Notes: a model not told the origin generated them from the sequence alone. DNA of 64,000 nt from Pseudomonas neuropathica (GCF_015461835.1 NZ_JACOPX010000007.1:248001-312000); one strand, 5' to 3'; shown: positions 11,172 through 20,186, numbered from the stretch's first letter. Numbers and translations are program-made.

Positions 11172-11184
11172 GGTGTTTTCCTCA

Positions 11185-13899
11185 TCAGATGACGGCGGCT
11201 GGCTGCACATCGGCAGCCAGTAAGCGTTTTATTTCCGGGACGCACGAGCCGCATTGCGTGCCGCAGCCCAGTTGGTTTTTCAAACCCTGCAGATCCAGGC
11301 CTTGGCGAATGCCGGCGCAGACCGTGTTGAGGCTGACGTTCTTGCAGTTGCACAGGGTTTTATCCACAGCGATTTGCGCCCCGACACTGCCCGGCGGCGC
11401 ACTCATTGGCGCCAATAGCCAGCGCCGCAGTTGCTCATCCGCACGGCCTTCCAGCCACAACCCTTCCAGCCAATGCTGCGCGAGGGTTTCACCGGCTAAC
11501 CGGATCGCAGTGATCCGGCCGTTTTCAATGCGCACGCGTTTGCCAATGGCGCGGCGAGGATCGTCATAGGCCAATACCGGGCCGTCGATCAGTGACAGGC
11601 ATTGGTCGATTTCACCGAGCAATTGCGCGTTCGGAGCTTCGCTGCTAGCCGCGCGTATCAGCAATGCAGATCGTTCACGTCCGACAAGGCTGAGACTCAC
11701 GTAGGAAAATGCCTCACAGAGCGGTCGTAGGGCCTCGAAATGCCGCTGAACATCACCCTCGATCAGTGCGAAAAGCTGCCACGGCAGATTGACCGGTTCC
11801 AGGCGCACGCCGCTGTGTTTCAGCTCCGGTTGTTTCGACAGTGGATCAAAGGCCGGCAGGGTCAGGCTGTTCACACCGCCCTTGAGAAAACGGTCGCCCC
11901 AGTGCATCGGCAGAAACGCTTGCCCCGGGCGTACGCTGTCATCGCTGCCAACCGCGACGATTACTGCGCCGCGACGACTTTTAAGGTTGACCAGATCGCC
12001 CGGCTGCAAACGATGCCGGCGCATTTCGTCCGGGTGCAGGCTCAACACCGCTTCGCTGACATGCCCGAACAATTGCGCTGCCGTGCCAGTGCGGCTCATA
12101 CCGTGCCATTGATCGCGCAAGCGGCCAGTGATCAACGTCAGTGGAAAGCGAGCATCGCGCTGCTCTTTAGCGCCGCGATACGGGTCGGCTATGAATTGCG
12201 CGCGGCCGTTGGCGGTCGGAAAAATCCCGTCCTCGTACAGTCGTGGCGTTCCTTGCCGCGCTCCGACAGGGAAGGGCCATTGCTGCGGTCCGATCTCGTC
12301 GATCAGCGCGTGACTGATCCCGGACATATCCAGATCCCGCCCACGCGTCAGTCCTTTGAATTCATCGAACAACTGCGCGGGCTGAGTAAACGCAAACAGG
12401 CTCGGTTCAGCGGGGCGCAGACGTGTCTCCAGACGCTGTGCGAAATCCACTGTGATCGCCCAGTCCGGCCGCGCTTCCCCCGGTGGGAGGATGGCTTTGC
12501 GTACGTGGGAAATGCGTCGCTCGGAGTTGGTCACCGAGCCTTCCTTCTCGCCCCAACTGGCGGCAGGCAGCAGAAGATCGGCGAATGCTGCGGTTTCGGT
12601 GGTGCGAAAGGCTTCTTGCAGAACCACAAACGGGCAGGTCTCAAGCGCTGCTCGCACAGCATGTTGGTCCGGCATCGATTGCGCAGGGTTGGTGCAGGCA
12701 ATCCACAACGCCTTGATCTTGCCGTTGCGCATTTGCTCGAACAGTTCGATGGCACTGAGACCAGTATTTTCCGGCAACCGATCAACGCCCCAATAAGCCG
12801 CCACTTCGGCACGGTGTTCAGGGTTGGCCGAGTCTCGATGGCCCGGCAACAGATTCGACAAACTGCCCGTTTCGCGCCCGCCCATGGCATTTGGCTGACC
12901 GGTAAGGGAGAAAGGTCCTGCACCCGGACGGCCGATTTGTCCGGTGGCCAAGTGCAGATTGATCAGCGCGCTGTTCTTCGCGCTGCCAGCGGTGGACTGG
13001 TTCAGCCCCATGCACCACAGCGACAGAAAACTCGGCGAGGTGCCGACCCATTCAGCGCACTGCTGCAGTTGCTCGACACTGACTCCGCATAGTTGCGACA
13101 CCATTTGCGGGGTGTAATCGCGCACCAGATTCTTCAGTTCGGCGAGGCCATCGGTGTGCGCTTTGACGAAGTCGCGGTCGATCCAGTCTTCCCACAACAA
13201 CAGATGAAGAATCCCATGGAACAACGCGACATCGGTGCCCGGTAGAATCGCCAAGTGCAGATCCGCGAGGTCGCAGGTGTCGGTACGCCGTGGGTCAATG
13301 ACGATGACTTTCATCTGTGGGCGGCGGGATTTTGCCTCCTCCAGCCGACGGAAAAGTACCGGATGGGCGTAGGCCATGTTACTGCCGACGATCATCACGC
13401 AATCGCTGAACTCCAGGTCTTCATAACTGCACGGAGGGGCATCGGCGCCGAGGCTGCGCTTGTAGCCGACCACTGCTGAAGACATGCACAGGCGCGAATT
13501 GCTGTCGATGTTGTTGGTCGCGACCAACGCCCGCGCCAGTTTGTTGAAGGCGTAATAGTCCTCGGTCAGCAACTGCCCGGAAATATAGAACGCCACACTG
13601 TCCGGGCCGTGCTCGGCAATGGTCTCGGCGAACACGTTGGCAGCGTGTTCCAGTGCCGTATCCCAATCCGTTCGGCTGCGCGCCAGGCCTTTGCCCAGAC
13701 GCAGTTCCGGGTACAGCGCGCGAGCGGCAAGGTCGCCGGTCAGGTGCAGGGTCGAGCCTTTGCTGCACAGTTTGCCGAAGTTGGCCGGGTGCGCCGGATC
13801 GCCGCTGACGCCGAGGATGCGCTCGCCGTCATGCTCGATCAGCACGCCGCAGCCGACCCCGCAATAACAGCAGGTCGAGGCGGTCGTCTGGCGGCTCAT
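11185..13899 (-). CDS. nasC: Assimilatory nitrate reductase catalytic subunit
   Basis: 904 aa molybdoenzyme reducing nitrate to nitrite in the cytoplasm. An N-terminal [4Fe-4S] motif (CCYCGVGC, with a further Cys in FGKLCSKG) precedes the bis-MGD-binding molybdopterin domains (SRLCMSSAVVGYK, IDPRRTDTCDLADLHL, the GQPNAMGGRETG segment, and the C-terminal dinucleotide-binding domain with TGRLRDQWHGMSRTG). At the extreme C-terminus is a BFD-like [2Fe-2S] domain (CNCKNVS...GCGTQCGSCVPE). The ATG at 13899 overlaps the nirD stop by one base. It is the third gene of the nirB operon. Symbol usage varies (nasA/nasC); I follow the pseudomonad habit of reserving nasA for the transporter. Confidence 0.93.
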   Translation of the reverse strand: MSRQTTASTCCYCGVGCGVLIEHDGERILGVSGDPAHPANFGKLCSKGSTLHLTGDLAARALYPELRLGKGLARSRTDWDTALEHAANVFAETIAEHGPDSVAFYISGQLLTEDYYAFNKLARALVATNNIDSNSRLCMSSAVVGYKRSLGADAPPCSYEDLEFSDCVMIVGSNMAYAHPVLFRRLEEAKSRRPQMKVIVIDPRRTDTCDLADLHLAILPGTDVALFHGILHLLLWEDWIDRDFVKAHTDGLAELKNLVRDYTPQMVSQLCGVSVEQLQQCAEWVGTSPSFLSLWCMGLNQSTAGSAKNSALINLHLATGQIGRPGAGPFSLTGQPNAMGGRETGSLSNLLPGHRDSANPEHRAEVAAYWGVDRLPENTGLSAIELFEQMRNGKIKALWIACTNPAQSMPDQHAVRAALETCPFVVLQEAFRTTETAAFADLLLPAASWGEKEGSVTNSERRISHVRKAILPPGEARPDWAITVDFAQRLETRLRPAEPSLFAFTQPAQLFDEFKGLTRGRDLDMSGISHALIDEIGPQQWPFPVGARQGTPRLYEDGIFPTANGRAQFIADPYRGAKEQRDARFPLTLITGRLRDQWHGMSRTGTAAQLFGHVSEAVLSLHPDEMRRHRLQPGDLVNLKSRRGAVIVAVGSDDSVRPGQAFLPMHWGDRFLKGGVNSLTLPAFDPLSKQPELKHSGVRLEPVNLPWQLFALIEGDVQRHFEALRPLCEAFSYVSLSLVGRERSALLIRAASSEAPNAQLLGEIDQCLSLIDGPVLAYDDPRRAIGKRVRIENGRITAIRLAGETLAQHWLEGLWLEGRADEQLRRWLLAPMSAPPGSVGAQIAVDKTLCNCKNVSLNTVCAGIRQGLDLQGLKNQLGCGTQCGSCVPEIKRLLAADVQPAAVI

Positions 13900-14216
13900 C
13901 AGATGGCGTCCCGCAGGGCCAGTTGCACACGGCCGTTTTCGACCCGCGCCGGGTGATGGTGGGCACAACCGATGTCCGGCGCCTGCGCTTCGCCAGATTC
14001 GAGGTCGATTTGCCAATTGTGCAACGGGCAGGCCACACGTTTGCCGTAGATCAAACCTTGCGACAATGGCCCGCCCTTGTGCGGGCAGCGATCGTCGAGG
14101 GCGAAAACCTCATCGTCGCTTGTACGAAAAATCGCGATGTCACCTCTTGGCCCGGCAATGATTCGCGAACCGAGGGCATTGATCTCGTCGAGAGCGCAGA
14201 TATCGAGCCAGTTCAT
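13899..14216 (-). CDS. nirD: Nitrite reductase small subunit (Rieske-type)
   Basis: 105 aa. A Rieske [2Fe-2S] fold is shown by CPHKGGPL and CPLHNWQ, giving the C-x-H and C-x2-H ligand pairs. NirD supports the NADH-dependent reduction of nitrite to ammonium by NirB. The ATG at 14216 overlaps the nirB stop (ATGA arrangement), and its own stop overlaps the nasC start in the same way, which implies tight translational coupling along the operon. Confidence 0.95.
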   Translation of the reverse strand: MNWLDICALDEINALGSRIIAGPRGDIAIFRTSDDEVFALDDRCPHKGGPLSQGLIYGKRVACPLHNWQIDLESGEAQAPDIGCAHHHPARVENGRVQLALRDAI

Positions 14217-16666
14217 GCCGGCACCTCCAGATTTTTCACAGGGATCACATCGAATTCTTTCTTCAGTTGCGGCTGCGCCAGACGCTCTTTCCAAGGGTCT
14301 TGCTCGAACGACAGAGAGAATTGCAGGCGCTCGTTCAGGGCCTTGCGACGCTCGGGGTCTTCGAGTACGGCTTTCTTGATGTGCTCCATGCCGACCCGTT
14401 GCAGGTAGTGCACGGTGCGTTCGAGGTAGAAGGCTTCTTCGCGGTAGAGCTGCAGGAACGCGCCGTTGTATTCGCGGACTTCCTCGGCGGTTTTCAGCTT
14501 GACGAAAAACTCAGCGACCTCGGTTTTGATCCCGCCGTTACCGCCGATGTACATCTCCCAACCGGAGTCGACACCGATAATTCCTACGTCTTTGATCCCC
14601 GCTTCCGAGCAGTTGCGTGGGCAACCGGAGACGGCGAGTTTCACTTTGTGCGGCGACCACATGTTGAACAGATCATGCTCCAGCTCGATGCCCAGTTGCG
14701 TCGAGTTCTGCGTGCCAAAGCGGCAGAACTCGCTACCGACGCAGGTTTTCACAGTACGGATGGATTTGCCGTAAGCATGGCCGGAGGGCATGTCGAGGTC
14801 TTTCCAGACGCCGGGCAAGTCCTGCTTCTTGATGCCGAGCAAATCGATGCGCTGACCGCCGGTGACCTTGACCATCGGCACGTTGTACTTGTCGGCCACG
14901 TCGGCAATCCGCCGCAGTTCCGAAGGATTGGTCACACCGCCCCACATCCGTGGCACCACCGAATAGGTGCCGTCCTTCTGGATGTTGGCGTGGGCGCGTT
15001 CGTTGATCAGGCGTGATTGCGGATCGTCCTTGGCTTCGCCGGGCCAGGTGGAAATCAGGTAATAGTTGAGGGCTGGCCGGCAGGTCGCGCAACCGTTAGG
15101 CGTGCGCCAGTTGAGGTAACTCATGGTCCCGGCGATGGTCAGCAGATGCTGTTCGCGAATCGCTTGGCGAATCTGCCCGTGGTTGAGATCGCTGCATCCG
15201 CAGATGGCTTTTTCGCTTTTCGGTTTGACGTCGGCCGCGCCGCCGACGGTGTTGATGAGGATCTGCTCGACCAACCCGGCGCACGAACCGCAGGAGCTGG
15301 CAGCCTTGGTGTGTTTCTTCACCTCATCGACGCTGAACAGGCCGTGTTCCTGAATGGCTTTGACGATGGTGCCTTTGCATACGCCGTTGCAACCGCAGAC
15401 TTCGGCGCTGTCGGCCATGACCATGGCTTTGTCCTGGCCCTGATGTCCTACGTCTCCGAGTGCGTTTTCTCCGAACATGAGGTGATCACGGATCTCGCCG
15501 ATGGCGTGATTCTCACGAATCTGCCGGAAATACCAACCGCCATCTGCCGTATCGCCGTACAGACAGGCGCCGACCAGCACGTCATCCTTGATCACCAGTT
15601 TTTTGTACACGCCGCCAATCGGGTCGGAGAGGGTGATGGTTTCCGTACCTTCGCCGCCCATGAAATCGCCGGCGGAAAACAGGTCGATGCCGGTGACTTT
15701 CAATTTTGTCGAGGTCACCGAACCCTGATAACGGGCGAAACCCAGTTGTGCGAGGTGGTTGGCGCAGACCTTGGCCTGTTCGAACAACGGCGCGACCAGA
15801 CCGTAGGCAATGCCGCGATGGCTGGCGCATTCACCGATGGCATAAATACGCGGGTCGTAGGTTTGCAGGGTGTCGTTGACCAGAATCCCGCGATTGCACG
15901 GGATGCCGGCCTTTTCCGCGAGTTCGGTGTTGGGACGAATACCGGCAGCCATGACCACCAGATCAGCCGGGATAATCTCGCCGTTCTTGAACTGCACCGA
16001 GCCGACCCGGCCATTGCCCGCATCGTGCAGCGCCTGAGTCTGTTCGCACAGACGGAAGTGCAGGCCACGGGATTCGAGGGCGCTTTGCAGCAGTTGGCCA
16101 CTGGTCTTGTCCAGTTGTCGTTCCAGCAACCACTCACCGATGTGCACCACGGTGACGTGCATGCCGCGCAGCATCAGGCCATTGGCGGCTTCGAGACCGA
16201 GCAGACCGCCACCGATGACCACCGCGTGCTTGTGGGTTTTGGCGGTGTCGATCATGGCTTGGGTGTCGGCGATGTCGCGATAGCCGATCACGCCCTGCAG
16301 GGTGTTGCCGGGGATCGGCAGGATAAACGGCGTCGAGCCGGTGGCGATCAGCAGGCGATCGTATTCGGCTTCGGTGCCGTCCTCGGCGATCACCCGACGT
16401 TTGACCCGGTCGATCTCCACCACTTTGCGGTTGAGCAACAGCTTGATGTGGTTTTCCAGGTACCAGTCGAGATCGTTGAGGACGATTTCTTCGAAGGTCT
16501 GCTCACCGGCCAGCACCGGCGATAGCAGGATGCGGTTGTAGTTGGTGTGCGGTTCGGCGCCGAAGACCGTGATGTCGTACAGCTCGTTGCTCAGCTTGAG
16601 CAGTTCTTCGAGGGTGCGGACCCCGGCCATGCCATTGCCGATCATCACCAGTTTGAGTTTTTTCAT
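14213..16666 (-). CDS. nirB: Assimilatory NADH-nitrite reductase large subunit
   Basis: 817 aa cytoplasmic enzyme reducing nitrite to ammonium. In order: an FAD/NAD-binding pyridine nucleotide-disulphide oxidoreductase domain (KLVMIGNGMAGVRTLEEL, with a second GGGLLGLEAANGL dinucleotide motif), BFD-like [2Fe-2S] cysteines (CGCNGVCKGT...SCGSCAGL and a second set GCSDLNHGQIR), a ferredoxin-like nitrite/sulphite reductase half-domain and the siroheme/[4Fe-4S] site (TCVGSEFCRFG...GCPRNCSEAGIKD). The ATG at 16666 matches the MKKLKLVMIGNG start of the family. First gene of the operon, preceded by a 200-base regulated leader. Confidence 0.96.
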   Translation of the reverse strand: MKKLKLVMIGNGMAGVRTLEELLKLSNELYDITVFGAEPHTNYNRILLSPVLAGEQTFEEIVLNDLDWYLENHIKLLLNRKVVEIDRVKRRVIAEDGTEAEYDRLLIATGSTPFILPIPGNTLQGVIGYRDIADTQAMIDTAKTHKHAVVIGGGLLGLEAANGLMLRGMHVTVVHIGEWLLERQLDKTSGQLLQSALESRGLHFRLCEQTQALHDAGNGRVGSVQFKNGEIIPADLVVMAAGIRPNTELAEKAGIPCNRGILVNDTLQTYDPRIYAIGECASHRGIAYGLVAPLFEQAKVCANHLAQLGFARYQGSVTSTKLKVTGIDLFSAGDFMGGEGTETITLSDPIGGVYKKLVIKDDVLVGACLYGDTADGGWYFRQIRENHAIGEIRDHLMFGENALGDVGHQGQDKAMVMADSAEVCGCNGVCKGTIVKAIQEHGLFSVDEVKKHTKAASSCGSCAGLVEQILINTVGGAADVKPKSEKAICGCSDLNHGQIRQAIREQHLLTIAGTMSYLNWRTPNGCATCRPALNYYLISTWPGEAKDDPQSRLINERAHANIQKDGTYSVVPRMWGGVTNPSELRRIADVADKYNVPMVKVTGGQRIDLLGIKKQDLPGVWKDLDMPSGHAYGKSIRTVKTCVGSEFCRFGTQNSTQLGIELEHDLFNMWSPHKVKLAVSGCPRNCSEAGIKDVGIIGVDSGWEMYIGGNGGIKTEVAEFFVKLKTAEEVREYNGAFLQLYREEAFYLERTVHYLQRVGMEHIKKAVLEDPERRKALNERLQFSLSFEQDPWKERLAQPQLKKEFDVIPVKNLEVPA

Positions 16667-16737
16667 CAGGTTCTCCGGGGAGCTGCGGCTGGCCTCTTGT
16701 GGGCAGTCAGGCCTTGCTCGAGAAATTTTGCGCAAAC

Positions 16738-16779
16738 AAAAAAAGGCGTCCCGCTAGTTGCCTAGCGAGGACGCCTTTG
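16738..16779 (-). terminator. Leader terminator upstream of nirB
   Basis: On the minus strand GGCGTCCTCGCTAG pairs with CTAGCGGGACGCC and a run of seven T follows. It ends about 70 bases before the nirB start, so it would stop transcription before the operon unless antitermination occurs. Its 5' arm shares bases with the antiterminator hairpin at 16768-16783. Confidence 0.85.
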
Positions 16780-16824
16780 TCCTGGTCCCGTGCTCTCGGG
16801 AAGCGCAGCCTTCGTCGTTGAAGG
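16768..16824 (-). promoter_or_regulatory. Dual hexaloop (ANTAR/NasT) antiterminator of nirB
   Basis: Two hairpins on the minus strand have six-base loops with A at position 1 and G at position 4. P1 is CCTTC[AACGAC]GAAGG (16809-16824) and P2 is AGGAC[AAAGGC]GTCCT (16768-16783). P2 and the terminator cannot form together. This is the RNA signature bound by ANTAR-domain antiterminators, here presumably NasT. Confidence 0.85.
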
Positions 16825-16854
16825 TTGGGCTTTATGTGTGTGTTGGGAGAGGTA

Positions 16855-16872
16855 ATGCAGTGGTTGTGCCAA
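16855..16872 (-). promoter_or_regulatory. Sigma-54 promoter of nirB-nirD-nasC-cobA
   Basis: Minus strand TTGGCACAACCACTGCAT has GG and GC separated by exactly 10 bases, matching the -24/-12 consensus TGGCAC-N5-TTGCA well. It lies about 30 bases before the first leader hairpin and indicates control by NtrC or a related activator. No NtrC sites were identified. Confidence 0.8.
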
Positions 16873-16998
16873 GTGGGGGCGGTGGCGGGTTTATTGGGGT
16901 TTGGCAGGTTCTGAGGGTGATTTTTTGCACTGAATCGAGGCGGGTTGCTCGTTCGTGGGGCGCTCAGGTAGATGGATTTGTGGTGATTGGGCTGACGT

Positions 16999-17066
16999 CA
17001 TCGCGAGCAGGCTCACTCCTACAGGGGAACGCGTTTCGAATTGTAGGAGTGAGCCTGCTCGCGATG
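16999..17066. repeat. REP doublet, GCGAGCAGGCTCACTCCTAC family
   Basis: Two inverted units facing each other about 14 bases apart, just downstream of the kinase gene stop codon. Confidence 0.9.
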
Positions 17067-17080
17067 GCCGCGACGCGGTG

Positions 17081-18751
17081 TCAGTGATGAAACAACAAAA
17101 CCAGCAACACCAGATTCCCCAACAGAGCCAGCAACGCCATCGTCCGCCACACCTTCAAAGGCTCACGCTCCAATAAAGGTCTGGGCCGCACACTCAAACT
17201 CTGCCTCTCGCCCTGTTCTAACACCAACAACCACTCTTCAGCCGTTTCAAACCGTTGCTGCGGATCAGCCGCCACGCCACGCTCCAGACTCTGTGCCAGC
17301 CATTCCGGCAGATCCGGCCGATAGCGACTGGCGCTCACCGGCAGACCAAAGCGCGGACGCTGAAACGCTTCGATCTCGCCATAAGGAAAATGCCCGGTGA
17401 GCAGGAAATACAGGGTCACGCCCAGTGCATACAAATCCTGCTGCGCACTCGGCGGATCACCGCGAAACGCTTCCGGGGCGATGTAACTGGGTGTCCCGGG
17501 CAGCGTCGATGGCGCGTCTTCGGACAATCCCGGGCAATACGCCAGGCCAAAGTCCAGCAGGCGCAATTCGCCGTCGTCGCCCAGGTGCAGATTTTCCGGT
17601 TTGATGTCCCGGTGCAGAATCTGTCGCCGATGCAGCAGCCCGACCGCGCGCAACAGGCGCTCGGCGGTGTCCTGCCACTGCGCCAGCGGCAATGGACCGG
17701 ATTGCTGGAACAGCTGCGCCAGTGTCGTCCCCGAATATTCGCGCATCACGTAGTACAAATGCTGACGCTGCTGGCAGGCATGGACTTCGGGAAAGTGGCG
17801 GCCGGCCACGCGTTTCAGGAACCACTCCTCGGACAGCAGCGCCTGCCCGGCGCGAGGGTCATCGGCGTTACGCGAAGGCAGGGTTTTCAGCAACCACGTC
17901 TGACCTTGGCCATCGAGAACCCGATACAGCAGCGATTGCTGGCTCTGACTGACAATGCCATGCACCTGCCAGCCCTCGAATGCCTGGCCGGGTTTCAGCG
18001 TTGGCGGCAGGGGCCATTGCTGCAGATGAATCAGCGCATCGCCAATACTCGCCTCACCGACCGCATCGACGCGCACCAGCAACGCACTGGCATTGTCCTG
18101 GCTTCCCGCCAGATGCGCGGCGTTGACCAGCGTCTGCGCGGCAATGTGCAGATCCGGCTGATCACGCAGAGTCGCCGCAATCGCGGTATCTCCGAGTGTC
18201 GACCAGACCCCGTCGCTGAGCAGTACGAAACACTCACCCTCGCGCAGTTCACCGTCGAGAAAATCCAGCACCAGATGCTGATCCAGGCCCAGCGCACGCT
18301 TGAGCACATGCTGCATGCCCGGCTGATCCCAGACGTGGTCTTCGCTGATTCGCTGCAAGCTGTCTGCGTGCCAGCGATACACCCGGCAATCGCCGACGTG
18401 GGCGAGGGTAAAGCGCCGGCCGCGCAGGATCAGAGCACTGACTGTGGTGAGCAACGGTTGCCCACCACCGTTGGCCTGCAACCAGCGGTTTTGCGCGAGC
18501 AGCAGGCGATCCAGTGCCTGGGCCACGCTCCAGGTTTCCGGCGTGGCGTAGTAGTCGAGCGCCAGCGCCTGCAAGGTCGAGCGCGCGGCCAGTCCGCCAT
18601 CGGCACACTGGCTGACGCCATCGGCGATAGCGAACAGATAACCCTTGCTCGCCGCCAGCGCCGGCGCGGGCGTGACCAGACGCAAAGCGTCCTGATTCTC
18701 CGCGCGCGGGCCGGTGGCGCTGGCTTCGGCAAAACTCAGTTTCAGGGCCAT
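17081..18751 (-). CDS. Fused PP2C-type phosphatase and Ser/Thr protein kinase
   Basis: 556 aa. Residues ~1-235 form a PP2C phosphatase domain (RAENQDA, FAIADGVSQCADGG, HVGDCRVYRW, LLSDGVWSTLGD, and an AGSQDNASALLVRVD metal-site motif). Residues ~265-520 form a Hanks-type kinase with an invariant-lysine region (WLLKTLPS), catalytic HRDIKPENL near 380, DFGLAYC, an APEAF segment and LYALGVTLYFLLTG. A single C-terminal hydrophobic helix (MALLALLGNLVLLVLLFHH) should anchor it with the catalytic domains in the cytoplasm. It follows nasA by 7 bp and is therefore expected to be co-expressed with nitrate uptake; the substrate is unknown. The same gene order occurs in P. aeruginosa. Confidence 0.92.
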   Translation of the reverse strand: MALKLSFAEASATGPRAENQDALRLVTPAPALAASKGYLFAIADGVSQCADGGLAARSTLQALALDYYATPETWSVAQALDRLLLAQNRWLQANGGGQPLLTTVSALILRGRRFTLAHVGDCRVYRWHADSLQRISEDHVWDQPGMQHVLKRALGLDQHLVLDFLDGELREGECFVLLSDGVWSTLGDTAIAATLRDQPDLHIAAQTLVNAAHLAGSQDNASALLVRVDAVGEASIGDALIHLQQWPLPPTLKPGQAFEGWQVHGIVSQSQQSLLYRVLDGQGQTWLLKTLPSRNADDPRAGQALLSEEWFLKRVAGRHFPEVHACQQRQHLYYVMREYSGTTLAQLFQQSGPLPLAQWQDTAERLLRAVGLLHRRQILHRDIKPENLHLGDDGELRLLDFGLAYCPGLSEDAPSTLPGTPSYIAPEAFRGDPPSAQQDLYALGVTLYFLLTGHFPYGEIEAFQRPRFGLPVSASRYRPDLPEWLAQSLERGVAADPQQRFETAEEWLLVLEQGERQSLSVRPRPLLEREPLKVWRTMALLALLGNLVLLVLLFHH

Positions 18752-18758
18752 CGATGCT

Positions 18759-19970
18759 TCAGACCCGCGCCGCCGTCACTGCCGCCGAACCCCAGGTGGT
18801 TCTCCAGCGACGCTTGACGCCGTGCAGGCCAAACCACGCCAGCACGCCAAGGCTGGCGAACAACCACAACGCCAATTGATAGCTGCCGGTGCTCTGCTTG
18901 ATCGCGCCCATACCGGCGGCCAAGGCAAAACCGCCGATGCCGCCGGCCATGCCAATCAGCCCGGTCATCACGCCGATCTCCAGACGAAAACGCTGCGGTA
19001 CCAGTTGGAAAACTGCGCCGTTGCCTGCCCCTAAACCGAGCATGGTGCAGACGAAAAGCGCCAGAGCAGCGTAGGAACTTGGCAGGTTGAACCCCACGGC
19101 AGCAATGCACACGGCGGCGACGGTGTACATCGCCAGCAACGTGCGAATACCACCAAAGCGATCAGCCAGTGCACCACCCAGCGGCCGCATCAAGCTGCCG
19201 CCGAACACGCAAGCTGCAGTGTAGTAACCGGCGGTCACCGGGCTCAAACCGTACTGATCGTTGAAGTAGCCGGGCAGGGCGCTGGCCAGGCCGATAAAGC
19301 CGCCGAAGGTCACGCTGTAAAAAAACATGAACCACCAACTGTCACGGTCGCCCAGGGCTTTGAAGTAGTCAGCCATGGCTTTGGCTTTCGGCCGCTCAGG
19401 GGCGTTTTTTGCCAGCCAGGCGAACAGCACCAGGGTCAGAATCAGCGGGATCAGAGCGAAACCGAAGACATTGCTCCAGCCGAACGCAGCGGCGAGTACC
19501 GGCGCGAGCAGCGCGGCAAACACGGTGCCGGAGTTGCCCGCACCGGCAATGCCCATGGCTTTGCCTTGATGCTGCGGCGGGTACCACTGCGACGCCAACG
19601 GCAGTGCAACAGCAAACGACGCGCCGGCCATGCCGAGAAACAGGCCGAGTATCAGCGCCTGTTCATAACTGTGGATGCCGATTTTCCAGGCGCCGAACAG
19701 TGCGCAGATGACGATGACCTGGCCAATCAGGCCGGCGGTTTTCGGCGACAGCCGATCGGCGAGCATTCCCATCACAAAACGCAGCACTGCACCGGCGAGG
19801 ATCGGCGTGGCGACCACGAGGCCGCGTTGCTGCGTGGTTAGCTGCAGGTCGGCGGCAATTTGCACCGCCAATGGGCCGAGCAGGTACCAGACCATGAAGC
19901 TCAGGTCGAAATACAGGAAGGCTGCGAACAATGTCGGGGTGTGGCCGGATTTCCAGAAGCTTGATTTCAT
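18759..19970 (-). CDS. nasA: Nitrate/nitrite transporter, MFS NarK/NasA family
   Basis: 403 aa with about 12 membrane helices. The two nitrate signature segments of the NNP family are visible: AGAGNSGTVFAALLAPVL in the first half and GLGAGNGAVFQLVPQRF in the second. An FVMGMLADRLSPK loop is the usual MFS motif between helices 2 and 3. It imports nitrate for assimilation through the inner membrane. The ATG at 19970 is chosen because the conserved protein starts MKSSFWKSGHTPTL; the upstream in-frame stretch is leader RNA. First gene of a two-gene unit with the PP2C-kinase. Confidence 0.93.
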   Translation of the reverse strand: MKSSFWKSGHTPTLFAAFLYFDLSFMVWYLLGPLAVQIAADLQLTTQQRGLVVATPILAGAVLRFVMGMLADRLSPKTAGLIGQVIVICALFGAWKIGIHSYEQALILGLFLGMAGASFAVALPLASQWYPPQHQGKAMGIAGAGNSGTVFAALLAPVLAAAFGWSNVFGFALIPLILTLVLFAWLAKNAPERPKAKAMADYFKALGDRDSWWFMFFYSVTFGGFIGLASALPGYFNDQYGLSPVTAGYYTAACVFGGSLMRPLGGALADRFGGIRTLLAMYTVAAVCIAAVGFNLPSSYAALALFVCTMLGLGAGNGAVFQLVPQRFRLEIGVMTGLIGMAGGIGGFALAAGMGAIKQSTGSYQLALWLFASLGVLAWFGLHGVKRRWRTTWGSAAVTAARV

Positions 19971-20071
19971 CGCGCACCTCAGCTGAAAAGAGTCTCGAAA
20001 GGAGTCATGCAACAGCAGGTGGGGCGCCGCCACGGCCGCACCACCGGCCCCGGTCTGTGGGGCCAAAACGC

Positions 20072-20119
20072 AAAAACGCCGCTCCCTGATGCGCCGGTTG
20101 GGCGAACGGGTGAGCGACG
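20072..20119 (-). terminator. Leader terminator upstream of nasA
   Basis: On the minus strand ACGTCGCTC pairs with GAGCGGCGT (one G-T pair), followed by TTTT and a second T-run. It sits about 100 bases before the nasA ATG, and its 5' arm overlaps the P2 hairpin at 20115-20128. Confidence 0.8.
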
Positions 20120-20155
20120 TCTTTGTCGTAGGTGGGGCAACCGCCGTTGGTTACC
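20115..20155 (-). promoter_or_regulatory. Dual hexaloop (ANTAR/NasT) antiterminator of nasA
   Basis: Minus strand P1 is GGTAACC[AACGGC]GGTTGCC (20136-20155) and P2 is CGAC[AAAGAC]GTCG (20115-20128). Both loops have six bases with A1 and G4. P2 shares bases with the leader terminator, as in the nirB leader. Confidence 0.85.
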
Positions 20156-20168
20156 TGTGCGTTTTACG

Positions 20169-20186
20169 TAGCGAGATTTGTGCCAA
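20169..20186 (-). promoter_or_regulatory. Sigma-54 promoter of nasA
   Basis: Minus strand TTGGCACAAATCTCGCTA has the -24 GG and -12 GC with 10 bases between. The -24 element matches the consensus exactly and the -12 element less well. It ends about 15 bases before hairpin P1. Confidence 0.7.

Larger units (their letters stand above)
16825..17080. other. Gene-free region between the nirB leader and the kinase gene
   Basis: Besides the sigma-54 promoter and the REP doublet at 16999-17066 I see no coding sequence or other strong signal here. The nirB activator sites should lie between 16873 and 16998. Confidence 0.5.
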
